Below are positions 8,616 to 17,688 of a DNA stretch of 64,000 bases, piece by piece (position 1 is the first letter of the stretch; each line of letters opens with the position of its first letter). The DNA lies in NCBI GenBank assembly GCA_046330075.1, contig JAXLTL010000001.1, forward strand, positions 62,001 to 126,000. The letters run 5' to 3'. The notes beneath the pieces were generated by a model, which was not told where the DNA came from, searched no databases, and was given only the letters and a program-made list of their open reading frames with translations. The translations under genes were made by a program, and so were the position numbers. Source of the stretch: JAJTFW01 sp046330075. GTDB taxonomy: Bacteria > Bacteroidota > Bacteroidia > AKYH767-A > OLB10.

Positions 8616-10424
8616 ATGAAACTACCGTCTCTCACCACGACCTTTGAAAAAGCCATCGCCACCTTCAAAAGATTTCCGCTCCCGATTCTCGCTGCGATTT
8701 CTGCCTCATTCATTGCCATATCACTGATCGAAGCGAATTCGGTGGATACCGATTTTTCGTGGCAGGAAACCCGTAAATGTCTGCTCTTGCTGCTCGCTAT
8801 TCCAGCGTGTATCAGCTTTCAGATCATCAGCGAACGGAACAATAACCGGTTGATGCGCTGGATTCCGCAGCTGCTCGTGGCTGTTTATTTTTTCTGGATT
8901 TACAGTTCCTGGGAAAATAAAAATGTCGACGGCGACTGGGCGTACTTTTTCCTGATCGCCATTGCCCTTCATCTGATGGTATCCTTTGCTCCGTTTGTGA
9001 CAAGTAACGATACCCCCAGGTTCTGGGAGTATAATAAGAATCTTTTTCTGCGGATTCTCACCGCGGGTTTGTATTCGGGGGTTTTGTTTGCGGGACTCGC
9101 GCTGGCAATTCTGGCCATTGATCAGTTGTTCGATGCTGATATCAACGAGCGGAGATATGCGCAGCTGTTTATGTTCATCGCAATGGTATTCAATACCTGG
9201 TTTTTTCTGAGTGGTTTTCCGTTGAATAGTGATGAGGCAGAGGTGGCAGAATATCCGAAAGGTCTGAGAGTGTTTACGCAGTTTGTGCTGTTGCCCCTGG
9301 TAACGGTTTACCTGCTTATACTTTATGCTTATTCTGCGAAAATCCTCTTTACCATGAACTGGCCGCGGGGATGGGTTTCTTACCTGGTGATTGGTTTTTC
9401 TACAGCAGGCATTCTGGCCTTGTTGTTGATCTGGCCGATGCGGGAAGATGAAAAACACCGGTGGATCAAGTTGTATGCCCGGGGATTCTTCTTCGCTTTG
9501 TTTCCGCTGGTGGTCTTGCTGTTTTTTTCTATCTACCTGCGTATCGCCCAGTATGGAATTACGTTGAACCGGTATTACGTTATCGCACTGGCGTTATGGC
9601 TCCTGTTCATCGCCGGTTATTTTCTCATCAGCCGGACAAAACGCATTAAATTAATTCCGGTTTCCCTGTTCTTCGTTGCATTGATTTCGAACTATGGCCC
9701 ATTCAGTGCTTTCGCTGTTTCTGTTGACAGTCAGCGTGACCGCTTGATTGAGATTGGCGAAAAGTACAGGTTCTTCAAGGATGGAAAGTTTGTAAAAGTG
9801 CAGCAACCTGCCGAGGTAACGTACGATGACAATAAAACATTTTATGAGGTGCTGGATTACCTGACCGATACTTATCATTATGATGCGATTCAGGATTTAT
9901 TTGCTGTAGATATCAATGCGGCAGTGAAAAAATCCGGGCGGTACAGACTGGATGATTCGTTGCTGGCTTCAGTTGGATTAAGTTATGAGCCGGGCACCGG
10001 CAGTTACGGAAGAGATCATTTCTCCTTTTCATCGAATGCGTATAACCAGCCGTTGAAAGTGACCGGTTTTGATTATTGTTTTACCTGGGATTATTATTCC
10101 GGAAAGCGTGACGATAATGAACGGATTAACTTAACCGATTCCTTGTTTGTAGTACTGAACTTTAACGGTGATGAATTGAAGCTCAAGTCAGCAGACGGAT
10201 CCTTGCTGGGATCGTTGAAAATTTCAGACCTCCGGCAGCGACTTAATGCGCAAGGCATAACGGATAGCGGATCGGCTGATGCAGAAGACCTGATTTCATT
10301 TGTTGAAAATGATAAAGTGAAGCTGCAGGTGCAGTTCAAGTACGTGAACGGGAGGTTGATTAACAATGGCGCGTCCTCTGTTACAGAAAGCATCAACTCG
10401 ATGGTTTTGTTGAAACTGAAATAA
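8616..10424 (+). CDS. DUF4153 family membrane protein
   Basis: About 602 residues from ATG at 8616 (MKLPSLTTTFEKA), preferred over ATG 8586, which would add a polar ten-residue stub. Residues 1 to about 350 hold roughly ten to eleven hydrophobic segments, including the FWEYNKNLFLRILTAGLYS block typical of DUF4153 proteins. A non-membrane C-terminal region of about 230 residues (from VSVDSQRDRLIEIGEKY onwards) is beta-rich and probably faces the periplasm. The function of this family is unknown. It stands alone on the plus strand and is closed by a bidirectional terminator. Confidence 0.75.
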   Translation: MKLPSLTTTFEKAIATFKRFPLPILAAISASFIAISLIEANSVDTDFSWQETRKCLLLLLAIPACISFQIISERNNNRLMRWIPQLLVAVYFFWIYSSWENKNVDGDWAYFFLIAIALHLMVSFAPFVTSNDTPRFWEYNKNLFLRILTAGLYSGVLFAGLALAILAIDQLFDADINERRYAQLFMFIAMVFNTWFFLSGFPLNSDEAEVAEYPKGLRVFTQFVLLPLVTVYLLILYAYSAKILFTMNWPRGWVSYLVIGFSTAGILALLLIWPMREDEKHRWIKLYARGFFFALFPLVVLLFFSIYLRIAQYGITLNRYYVIALALWLLFIAGYFLISRTKRIKLIPVSLFFVALISNYGPFSAFAVSVDSQRDRLIEIGEKYRFFKDGKFVKVQQPAEVTYDDNKTFYEVLDYLTDTYHYDAIQDLFAVDINAAVKKSGRYRLDDSLLASVGLSYEPGTGSYGRDHFSFSSNAYNQPLKVTGFDYCFTWDYYSGKRDDNERINLTDSLFVVLNFNGDELKLKSADGSLLGSLKISDLRQRLNAQGITDSGSADAEDLISFVENDKVKLQVQFKYVNGRLINNGASSVTESINSMVLLKLK

Positions 10425-10457
10425 AAAAAAGCTGTCGCCGGATGGAGACAGCCTTTT
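10424..10457. terminator. Bidirectional rho-independent terminator
   Basis: A six-base-pair stem GCTGTC/GACAGC (10431-10436 and 10447-10452) is preceded by a run of A and followed by CCTTTT. It lies between the converging DUF4153 and T9SS cargo genes, so it can serve both strands. Confidence 0.7.
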
Positions 10458-10472
10458 CCCGGTGTGCATGAA

Positions 10473-12314
10473 TTAATGCACCACTGAAATTTTTCTGGCG
10501 GCAACGGTTGAGCCGTTGGTGAATCTGACTGTATACAGTCCCTGACTCAGTTTGTCCGTTTCCAGAGTGAGCTGATTGCTTCCATTGCTCAGGATACGAC
10601 CTTCAATGGCGCGACCTTCAAGATCGAACAGACTGATCTGTAAATTTCCGTCATTGAGCAAACGGCTGTCGATGTTGATCGTTGCGATACTGTTGGCAGG
10701 ATTGGGATAGAAGTTTCCGAGCTGTTGATTCAGTGCGTTTTCCTCGATGCCAACGCCGGTACGTTCTATTGTGGCGCGGATCATCAGATCTTCCGTTTCA
10801 CTGTTTCGATACGGTGACCAGGTGCCTCCGAGTACTTCCCATCCTCTGTTGCAATAGGGGACGTTAATATTGGTTCCGAGTGTAACACCGGCACCACGCA
10901 TATCCCATAATACATAGAATCCGTTGCTGTCGATTTGTGTCGGAGTGGGAAGGAAGGATGTAACATAAGATGCAGGGGTGAAGGATCCGCCCGGCATCGG
11001 AATAGAATCAATCAGGGTACCCGGTGATCCGTTCAGTCCATCGTCCAGGTAAACAAACATCGTATAGCCCACAAGGTTAGGATCACTCAGAATGTAAGCA
11101 TCTACGGAGGTGAGGTTGCAGGGATAGAATGGAGGAATGAAGTGGTTTGCACATCCGCCTGATCCGCCGTTCCAGCTGATGCCGGCGCCATTGGCAGTGT
11201 TGTCGTCGTAGCTGAGCTGAATCGTAGATAGGGTAGTATCCACCACTACGATCTCCAGTGTCTTGGCATTGTTGGAAGCAACAATATCACCCGCTGCATT
11301 GGTGGTGGTTACAAACCGGTAAGTGCCGGTTACCATTGGCAGGAAGTTGTTCGGAGAAATGATGACTTGAGTTTGTCCGGCCTGCAGTGTGTCGCTTGTA
11401 AGGTTGGTGTTGAGCTGGTTTAATCCGGATGAGTTCATCACCTTTACGTTCACAGTAAATGGATTCAGCGTAACGTTTCCTTCGTTCTTGATTTCTGTGG
11501 TGAGTCCGTAGCTGCCGGCCAGATTGCGGGAGAGGAATACAGCTGACGTGGTGGGATTGTTGTTGTAGGTAGTGGATGCATCGCTGATTTGCTGTGTTGT
11601 ACTTGACGGTGCATAGAACTTGATGGCATAGTTGGTTGGAGGATACACATCGTGTGAATGCTGGAGGCCATCCGTGCCGCTTACATTTTCGATACCGATG
11701 GTCATGATGTTCAAGGTGACACCGCCTCCTACAATGCCGACCTGATTAAGGTACTGGTAGGTGATGCTGCTGTCGTTGTAATCGAAAATGATCTGGAAGG
11801 TGTTCACGCCGTCATAAGTGGGAAATACGTTGGTCCAGAAGGGCACACTGTCGTAGGTCACGATCACCGAATCCTGATTGGAGCTTACCCACATATAACA
11901 TTTTGCCGGATTTCCCTCTGCAACACCCTGGTTGTCGAAGTTCAGGTCGGTCATCATTCCTGCCAGCATGTTGTTGCTGTTGTTGGCCAGTGGAATAATG
12001 GGGAAGGGATGAGCAAACGTAGCATTGTCGAATGAAAGATATCCATTCGAACCTACTTTGAAATCGGTCACATGATACCAGTAATACGGAAACGGCGAAG
12101 GAAGGAGGAAGGGTCCAACTGCGTTGTCGTCACTCAGTCCGATAATGGGTACCGTAGCCGGGTCATTGATGATGTCAATCCAGTTAAAAGCCGGACCATT
12201 CGGATCGTTGCTGTCTCTCCAGATATAGCCGTAATTATCAGGTCCGCCGCTGGTTTGTGCCTGCAGTCCCGTTATACATCCCAGAAAGACGATCAGGAGT
12301 AGTAGTTTTTTCAT
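10473..12314 (-). CDS. Secreted protein with type IX secretion (type A) sorting domain
   Basis: A 613-residue protein starting with a textbook signal peptide (MKKLLLLIVFLGCITGLQAQ). The body is Asn/Thr/Ser-rich and beta-rich and includes a CARDB/adhesion-like segment (YGLTTEIKNEGNVTLNPFTV) around residues 275-360. The last 80 residues form a T9SS sorting domain: LGNFYPNPANS, ISLFDLEGR, LSQGLYTVRF and a short C-terminal strand ending in VH. Such proteins cross the inner membrane by Sec and the outer membrane by T9SS and are usually anchored on the cell surface. The ligand or enzyme activity is unknown. A candidate promoter lies 28 bases upstream. Confidence 0.88.
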   Translation of the reverse strand: MKKLLLLIVFLGCITGLQAQTSGGPDNYGYIWRDSNDPNGPAFNWIDIINDPATVPIIGLSDDNAVGPFLLPSPFPYYWYHVTDFKVGSNGYLSFDNATFAHPFPIIPLANNSNNMLAGMMTDLNFDNQGVAEGNPAKCYMWVSSNQDSVIVTYDSVPFWTNVFPTYDGVNTFQIIFDYNDSSITYQYLNQVGIVGGGVTLNIMTIGIENVSGTDGLQHSHDVYPPTNYAIKFYAPSSTTQQISDASTTYNNNPTTSAVFLSRNLAGSYGLTTEIKNEGNVTLNPFTVNVKVMNSSGLNQLNTNLTSDTLQAGQTQVIISPNNFLPMVTGTYRFVTTTNAAGDIVASNNAKTLEIVVVDTTLSTIQLSYDDNTANGAGISWNGGSGGCANHFIPPFYPCNLTSVDAYILSDPNLVGYTMFVYLDDGLNGSPGTLIDSIPMPGGSFTPASYVTSFLPTPTQIDSNGFYVLWDMRGAGVTLGTNINVPYCNRGWEVLGGTWSPYRNSETEDLMIRATIERTGVGIEENALNQQLGNFYPNPANSIATINIDSRLLNDGNLQISLFDLEGRAIEGRILSNGSNQLTLETDKLSQGLYTVRFTNGSTVAARKISVVH

Positions 12315-12341
12315 GTTGTAGGTATGAGTTGGTTGAATGAC

Positions 12342-12370
12342 TAAATATAGCGTATTTTATAATTATCAAA
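12342..12370 (-). promoter_or_regulatory. Candidate promoter of the T9SS cargo gene
   Basis: On the minus strand TTTG (12367-12370) is followed 17 bases later by TATATTTA (12342-12349), one mismatch from the TAnnTTTG -7 box; the ATG is 28 bases further. Confidence 0.45.
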
Positions 12371-12443
12371 CTGATGCCGGAAAAATTACAAGGCTTCTGC
12401 TTTCTTCTGTCAGGAGATGGGTAATCGGCTGAAAATGTTATAT

Positions 12444-13178
12444 TTACAGGTAAAAGCTGCCAAGGCCGAGCAATCCTCCGGTCAGAATGGCAACGATTTT
12501 ATAAAGATTGAAGCGATGGTCGCTTCCCGATTCAAACAAAATGGTGGTACTGATGTGCAGGAAAATACCAATAACAAGGGCCATGATCTGATCCGAAAAA
12601 GCGGTGATAAATGAAATTTCATTGTGCTGCAAAAGCTGCCCCGACAAGGCACCGAGCGGAGCCATCAGCGCGAAGAGGGTGAGATAAAAAAACGATGCTT
12701 TACGGGAAATGCCGGAAGCCTGCAGCATGCTCACCAGCGCAAAAGCTACCGGAATATGATGCAGCATGATACCGTACAGCAGTGAGTGTTCATGTAAAGC
12801 ATCGCCGGTTACAGCGGGAGAAGCCAGCGGAATGCCTTCGAGAAAACTATGCAGGGATAAACTGAGCATCATCGAGAGGGGAAAAGCAGAGTGATCATGG
12901 TGGTGATGTACGTGAATATGTCCGTGTTCAATGCCTTCCGAAAAGAATTCCAGAATGATCTGCAGAAAAAAGCCGGCCATGATCCAGGCACCGATGCCGG
13001 CACCTTTGCTTTCGTACACTTCCGGCATCAGATGCAGTACACTGATGGCGAAGAGATAGGCACCGGAAAAACTGAGCAGGAGCTTGAGCATCCGCTGTGA
13101 GGGTTCGCGGAAAAAATAAAATGCAGAGCCACTCAGTATCACTGAGCAAAAGAGCAGCAGCAGTCCTTGCAGGTCCAT
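12444..13178 (-). CDS. ZIP family metal transporter
   Basis: With ATG at 13178 the protein has 244 residues and about eight hydrophobic segments. It has the family's histidine-rich cytoplasmic loop (HGHIHVHHHHDH) and the metal-binding motifs in the following helices: LHSFLEGIPLA and MLHHIPVAFAL. These transport zinc or another divalent metal into the cytoplasm; the metal cannot be deduced. The frame is open further upstream, but that stretch overlaps the methyltransferase gene and lacks membrane character. The start lies one base after the methyltransferase stop, so the pair is probably co-transcribed. Confidence 0.88.
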   Translation of the reverse strand: MDLQGLLLLFCSVILSGSAFYFFREPSQRMLKLLLSFSGAYLFAISVLHLMPEVYESKGAGIGAWIMAGFFLQIILEFFSEGIEHGHIHVHHHHDHSAFPLSMMLSLSLHSFLEGIPLASPAVTGDALHEHSLLYGIMLHHIPVAFALVSMLQASGISRKASFFYLTLFALMAPLGALSGQLLQHNEISFITAFSDQIMALVIGIFLHISTTILFESGSDHRFNLYKIVAILTGGLLGLGSFYL

Positions 13179-13179
13179 A

Positions 13180-13899
13180 TCAGATTTTCCGGGTGATAAA
13201 GATAAGTCTTTGCGAGGTTTCCGGATTGAATTCGCCGAGCTGATAGTCGCCGTATACATTCAATACGGTCAGACCCGAATGGGCGAAGCAGCGTTTGAAG
13301 TCTTCATACCGGATGATCCGTACTTCTTCTCTGAAAGCATTGTCTTCCACATGAATCTCCTTTACGATTTTCTGTGCTTCAATTTTACGCTGAATGGCAA
13401 ACCGTACGTCACCACGTTGAATGACTTCGGCAGGGTTCAGGTGTTGGATCGCGTATTGCACATTCAGAAAATCGAGCACGAAATATCCGCCCGTTTTCAA
13501 ACTGCTGGCTACCGCCTTAATGACCTGCTCATTTTCTGTTTCCCGTTCAAAGTATCCGAAACTGGTGAAGAGGTTGAACACCGCATCGAAATAACGGACC
13601 CGAAGTACCTTCCGCATATCGTGTTCGTAAAAATGGAGATGCTCGTTCTCAAATTGTTTACAGTAGCGGATATTTTCAGGCGACAAATCTGCACCGGTAA
13701 CATCGTAACCGCGATCGTTCAGGTAAATGGAATGACGCCCCTTTCCGCAGGCGAGATCCAGTACCCTTGATTGTGCAGGGAGATGTACCCGGTCAAGCAA
13801 TCTCGATAAAAAGTCGCGGGCTTCCGATTCATCACGGTGCTCGTACAGCAGGTGATAATAGGATGAATCAAACCACGACTCAAACCACTTGTGTTCCAT
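13180..13899 (-). CDS. SAM-dependent methyltransferase (class I)
   Basis: A 239-residue protein from ATG at 13899 (MEHKWFESWFDSSYY); earlier in-frame codons form no conserved sequence. The Rossmann-type SAM site is clear: RVLDLACGKGRHSIYLNDRGYD (motif I) with the acidic residue in GADLSPENI, then DAVFNLFTSFGYFE as post-motif. This is the Methyltransf_25 type, acting on an unknown small molecule or protein. It is directly upstream of the ZIP transporter gene (one-base gap), a pairing that suggests co-transcription but not a function. Confidence 0.85.
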   Translation of the reverse strand: MEHKWFESWFDSSYYHLLYEHRDESEARDFLSRLLDRVHLPAQSRVLDLACGKGRHSIYLNDRGYDVTGADLSPENIRYCKQFENEHLHFYEHDMRKVLRVRYFDAVFNLFTSFGYFERETENEQVIKAVASSLKTGGYFVLDFLNVQYAIQHLNPAEVIQRGDVRFAIQRKIEAQKIVKEIHVEDNAFREEVRIIRYEDFKRCFAHSGLTVLNVYGDYQLGEFNPETSQRLIFITRKI

Positions 13900-14050
13900 T
13901 TCAGCGGCGATATTACAACATATTCGTGAATACCGGTGCAGGATTGCAGGATTGTGACTGAGCGCCACGGGTTTCTGTTGATCAGCGGTCGCGGCAGGAG
14001 AAACTTTTCAACCGGGTTGGAATGTACGCCCGGTTTTTATTCGGATCAGT

Positions 14051-14058
14051 TATTTTTG
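14051..14058 (+). promoter_or_regulatory. Candidate -7 box directly before corA
   Basis: TATTTTTG matches the TAnnTTTG consensus and ends seven bases before the corA ATG. No good -33 element is visible. It would give a very short leader. Confidence 0.35.
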
Positions 14059-14065
14059 AAGGCTG

Positions 14066-15202
14066 ATGGCTAAAGCGAGATCTGTACTGCCAAGGAGTTT
14101 TCGGCTATGGAAACATAAGCGTACCTCACCGGGTGCAGCTCCGGGTGCTATTACCCTGGCAGAAGATGCCATGCCACCCAGGTTGTTTGTAACCTCTTTC
14201 AGTTCTGAACTGTTGCTGGAAACACCCATGCAGCATCTTGGTCAGGTAAAGGAGCGGCTGAGCCAGTACCCTGACATGATCCACTGGGTGGAACTGAAAG
14301 GATATGGGGATCGCTCCCTGCTCGAGAACTTTTGTCATATGTTCCGCATTCACCGCCTTGAAATGGAGGATGTGATCAATACCTATCAGCGTCCTAAACT
14401 CGAGGAGTTCGATGATCACCTGTTCGTGGTGTCAAGAATCATTTCAGTTGCAAAGGATGGCGGACTCAAGAACGATCAGTTGTCGCTGTTTGTGAATGAA
14501 AAGATGGTGATTACCATCCAGGAAAACTATGACGATATCTTCGAGCCCGTTCGCTCACGGATCCGCACAGGGAAAGGTCATCTGCGTTCTTCTTCCAGTG
14601 ATTATCTGGCCTATGCACTCCTCGACAGTGTGGTGGATACCTATTTCCCCTTGCTGGAAAACATCGGCGAGAAACTGGATGCGCTCGAAGATGAACTGTT
14701 TGCAAAGCCGAACCGGGAATCGCTGCAGAAGATTCAGCTGACCAAGCGCGAGCTGATTGTCCTGCGTCGCACCATCTTTGCTGAAAGGGATAAAATCAAT
14801 GACCTGCTGCGTTCAGTGAATGATTTTATTTCGGACCAGACCAAAGTGTATTTCCGGGATACCTATGATCATACCATCCAGGTGATGGACCTTGTAGAGA
14901 GTTACAAAGAGATTGTTGCTTCGCTGATGGATATCTATCTCTCAAATGTGAGCAATAAACTCAATCAGGTGATGAAGGTACTGGCGATCATCTCTACGAT
15001 ATTCATCCCGCTGACTTTCATCGTGGGCGTGTACGGAATGAACTTTGCGTATACGGATCCCGTTAGTGGAGCAATGATGCCGATGAATATGCCGGAATTA
15101 CATTCCCCGTATGGTTATCCTGCGGTCATGATTTTTATGCTGCTCGTTGTGATCGTCCAGCTGATCATCTTCTGGAAAAAAGGCTGGATGGATAAGAGCT
15201 GA
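14066..15202 (+). CDS. corA: CorA magnesium/cobalt transporter
   Basis: A 378-residue CorA protein. The soluble N-terminal funnel domain (about 35-310) is charged and helical. Two C-terminal membrane helices follow, with the selectivity signature YGMNF at the end of the first, at about residue 330. The short cytoplasmic tail is basic (FWKKGWMDKS), as in the family. It forms a pentameric inner-membrane channel for Mg2+ and possibly Co2+ or Ni2+. priA starts 11 bases after its stop, so the two may share a transcript. Confidence 0.93.
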   Translation: MAKARSVLPRSFRLWKHKRTSPGAAPGAITLAEDAMPPRLFVTSFSSELLLETPMQHLGQVKERLSQYPDMIHWVELKGYGDRSLLENFCHMFRIHRLEMEDVINTYQRPKLEEFDDHLFVVSRIISVAKDGGLKNDQLSLFVNEKMVITIQENYDDIFEPVRSRIRTGKGHLRSSSSDYLAYALLDSVVDTYFPLLENIGEKLDALEDELFAKPNRESLQKIQLTKRELIVLRRTIFAERDKINDLLRSVNDFISDQTKVYFRDTYDHTIQVMDLVESYKEIVASLMDIYLSNVSNKLNQVMKVLAIISTIFIPLTFIVGVYGMNFAYTDPVSGAMMPMNMPELHSPYGYPAVMIFMLLVVIVQLIIFWKKGWMDKS

Positions 15203-15213
15203 AGGAGGAGATG

Positions 15214-17688
15214 ATGAATAACAGTTTTTTTGTGGATGTGATTCTTCCGCTGCCTTTGCAGGATTTATATACGTATGCACTCCGCCCGGATATGCACGAA
15301 AGAGTGAAGCCGGGGATGAGGGTGGTTGTTCAGTTCGGAAAGCAGAAGATATATGCCGGTATCGTGGCACGTATCCATGAAAATCAGCCGGCGGGATATG
15401 AGATCAAGGAAGTACTCGATATCCTCGATGATCGCGCGGTGATTGATGAACCGCAGTTTCGGTTGTGGCAGTGGATCAGCGATTATTATCTCTGCAGTAT
15501 GGGCGATGTGATGACGGCGGCTCTGCCCGCTGCTTTGAAACTGCAGAGCGAATCGAAAATCATCCGTCACGAGGAGTTCGATGGAAATACCGATCAGCTC
15601 ACCGATCGGGAATATCTCGTGTGGGAAGCGCTGGAGATGCAGCCGGAGTTGTCGGTCAGCGAAATCAGTAAAATCCTTTCGCTGAAACATATCATGCCCG
15701 TCCTCAAAGGTATGGTGCTGAAGCAGGTGATCCGCGTACGTGAGGAGATGGAAGAGCGCGTGAAGCCGCGACTGGTTGATTTGGTGCGTCTCACTGAAAA
15801 GTATCAGACTGAAACTGCGCTTACCGGGTTTCTCGATACACTGGGTGTACGTGCCGCCAAACAGTCAGATCTCATTCTGGCTTTTCTGCATCTTTCCCGT
15901 GAGGAGGAGGCTGACGGAATGAACAAGCAACTGCTGCTCAAAAAGTCGGGTGTAAAACTGTCGGTCCTGCAGGCACTCGTAAAAAAGGGTGTGTTTGAGA
16001 TTTTTCAGCGTCGCGTCGATCGCATTGGACACTATAACGGTCCGGTGGTTCCACCGCTGGTACTCAATAATTGGCAGGAGCAGGCGATACTGCAGATCCG
16101 CGAAGGCCTCGATGAACACAAAGTAGTATTGCTGCATGGCGTTACATCTTCCGGAAAAACAGAAGTGTATGCACACCTGATCGATGAAGAGCTCAGGCAA
16201 GGCAAGCAGGTGCTCTACCTCTTGCCTGAAATCGCATTGACCACACAACTGATCAGCAGGATGCAGAAACATTTCGGTGACCGCATGCTCGTGTATCACT
16301 CCAGGTTCAATGAACAGGAAAGGGTGGAAGTATGGAACAAAGTGCTGCAGGATAATGATCAGCCCGATTCGAAGGGAAAGCTGATCATCGGTGCCCGGTC
16401 GGCTTTGTTTATTCCCTTTGCCAACCTTGGTCTCGTAATCGTTGATGAAGAACATGATCATTCTTTCAAGCAGGAAGATCCTGCTCCGCGCTATCATGCA
16501 CGCGACGCAGCTGTTGTGCTGGCAGCCCAGCAGGATGCAAAAATTATACTCGGTACGGCCACTCCGGCTCTGGAAACATACTTTAATGCGCTCAGCGGAA
16601 AATATCATCTGGTCACCCTCGAAAAGCGACATGCCGGACTGGAGATGCCGGAGGTAAAGCTGGTGGATATGAAGGAAGCGCGGAAGCGGAAGCAGGCCAA
16701 CGGACATTTCTCCAATCAGTTGCTGGAAGAAGTACAGCTGGCACTCGATAAAAACCAGCAGATTATCCTGTTCCAGAACCGCCGCGGATTTGCTCCGTAT
16801 CTCGAGTGCAATGTCTGTTCATGGACACCACTCTGCGTGAATTGTGATGTGGCGTTAACCTATCATAAATACAGGAACGAACTGCGTTGCCATTATTGCG
16901 GATATACGACAACGTTACCTTCCCGATGTGGCGCCTGTGGCGATCAGGATATAAGGATGAAGGGATTCGGCACCGAGCGCATCGAAGAAGACCTCCAGCT
17001 GATTTTCCCGAACGCTGTTATCGGCCGTCTTGACCTCGATACCACGCGGACAAAATCAGGGTTCCAGCAAATCATCTCCCGCTTTGAAGAAGGAGATATC
17101 GATATTCTGGTGGGAACGCAGATGGTCACCAAGGGACTCGACTTCGATAAAGTCAGACTGGTTGGTATTCTGAATGCGGATGCTATTCTGCACTTTCCGG
17201 AGTTCAGAGCACACGAACGGGGCTTTCAGTTGCTGGCACAGGTGAGCGGAAGAGCCGGCCGTAAGGCGCCCGGAAAAGTCCTCATTCAGGCCTATGAGAA
17301 AAACAATCCGGTTCTCGCCTATGTGCTCAAACATGATTACAAGGGATTTTATATGCACGAGCTCAATGAGCGGTATAAGTTTTCCTATCCTCCCTATTTC
17401 CGGCTCATCGAAATCCGACTGAAAGCCCGTGATGAAAAGGAACTCGACCGTATGGCGGCAGAATTATCTAAGGAACTAAGGAAAATGTTTGCAAAGCGTG
17501 TACTCGGACCAACCGTGCCCTATGTCAACAGAGTGCGTAACCTGTATCAGCGTCACCTTATTCTCAAGATTGAAAAGACGATGAGTGTGGCGCAGGTGAA
17601 AAAGCAATTGACGAAAGCTTTGTTTGCGTTTCGTACCAAACCGGAAAACAGGCAGTTGATTTTACAGCTGGATGTGGATCCTGTTTAG
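15214..17688 (+). CDS. priA: Primosomal protein N' (replication restart helicase PriA)
   Basis: About 824 residues. The N-terminal 3'-DNA-end-binding domain (FFVDVILPLPLQDLYTYALR) is followed by a winged-helix region. The helicase core has Walker A (HGVTSSGKTEVY), the DEEH box (VIVDEEHDHSFKQED) and QNRRGFAPYLEC. A zinc-binding insertion with four CxxC pairs (CNVCSW, CVNCDV, CHYCGY, CGACGD) precedes GRAGRKAPGKVLIQ. PriA reloads the replicative helicase at collapsed forks. Two ATGs lie at 15211 and 15214. An AAGGAGG at 15202-15208, overlapping the corA stop, is an unusually strong Shine-Dalgarno site for this phylum, and its spacing fits the second ATG better. It converges on the TonB receptor gene with overlapping stop codons. 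Confidence 0.95.
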   Translation: MNNSFFVDVILPLPLQDLYTYALRPDMHERVKPGMRVVVQFGKQKIYAGIVARIHENQPAGYEIKEVLDILDDRAVIDEPQFRLWQWISDYYLCSMGDVMTAALPAALKLQSESKIIRHEEFDGNTDQLTDREYLVWEALEMQPELSVSEISKILSLKHIMPVLKGMVLKQVIRVREEMEERVKPRLVDLVRLTEKYQTETALTGFLDTLGVRAAKQSDLILAFLHLSREEEADGMNKQLLLKKSGVKLSVLQALVKKGVFEIFQRRVDRIGHYNGPVVPPLVLNNWQEQAILQIREGLDEHKVVLLHGVTSSGKTEVYAHLIDEELRQGKQVLYLLPEIALTTQLISRMQKHFGDRMLVYHSRFNEQERVEVWNKVLQDNDQPDSKGKLIIGARSALFIPFANLGLVIVDEEHDHSFKQEDPAPRYHARDAAVVLAAQQDAKIILGTATPALETYFNALSGKYHLVTLEKRHAGLEMPEVKLVDMKEARKRKQANGHFSNQLLEEVQLALDKNQQIILFQNRRGFAPYLECNVCSWTPLCVNCDVALTYHKYRNELRCHYCGYTTTLPSRCGACGDQDIRMKGFGTERIEEDLQLIFPNAVIGRLDLDTTRTKSGFQQIISRFEEGDIDILVGTQMVTKGLDFDKVRLVGILNADAILHFPEFRAHERGFQLLAQVSGRAGRKAPGKVLIQAYEKNNPVLAYVLKHDYKGFYMHELNERYKFSYPPYFRLIEIRLKARDEKELDRMAAELSKELRKMFAKRVLGPTVPYVNRVRNLYQRHLILKIEKTMSVAQVKKQLTKALFAFRTKPENRQLILQLDVDPV

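Noticed and set aside
9461..9649. Small frames inside the DUF4153 gene and the minus-strand frame 8721-9458
   Set aside because: They overlap a conserved membrane protein entirely and have no family features.
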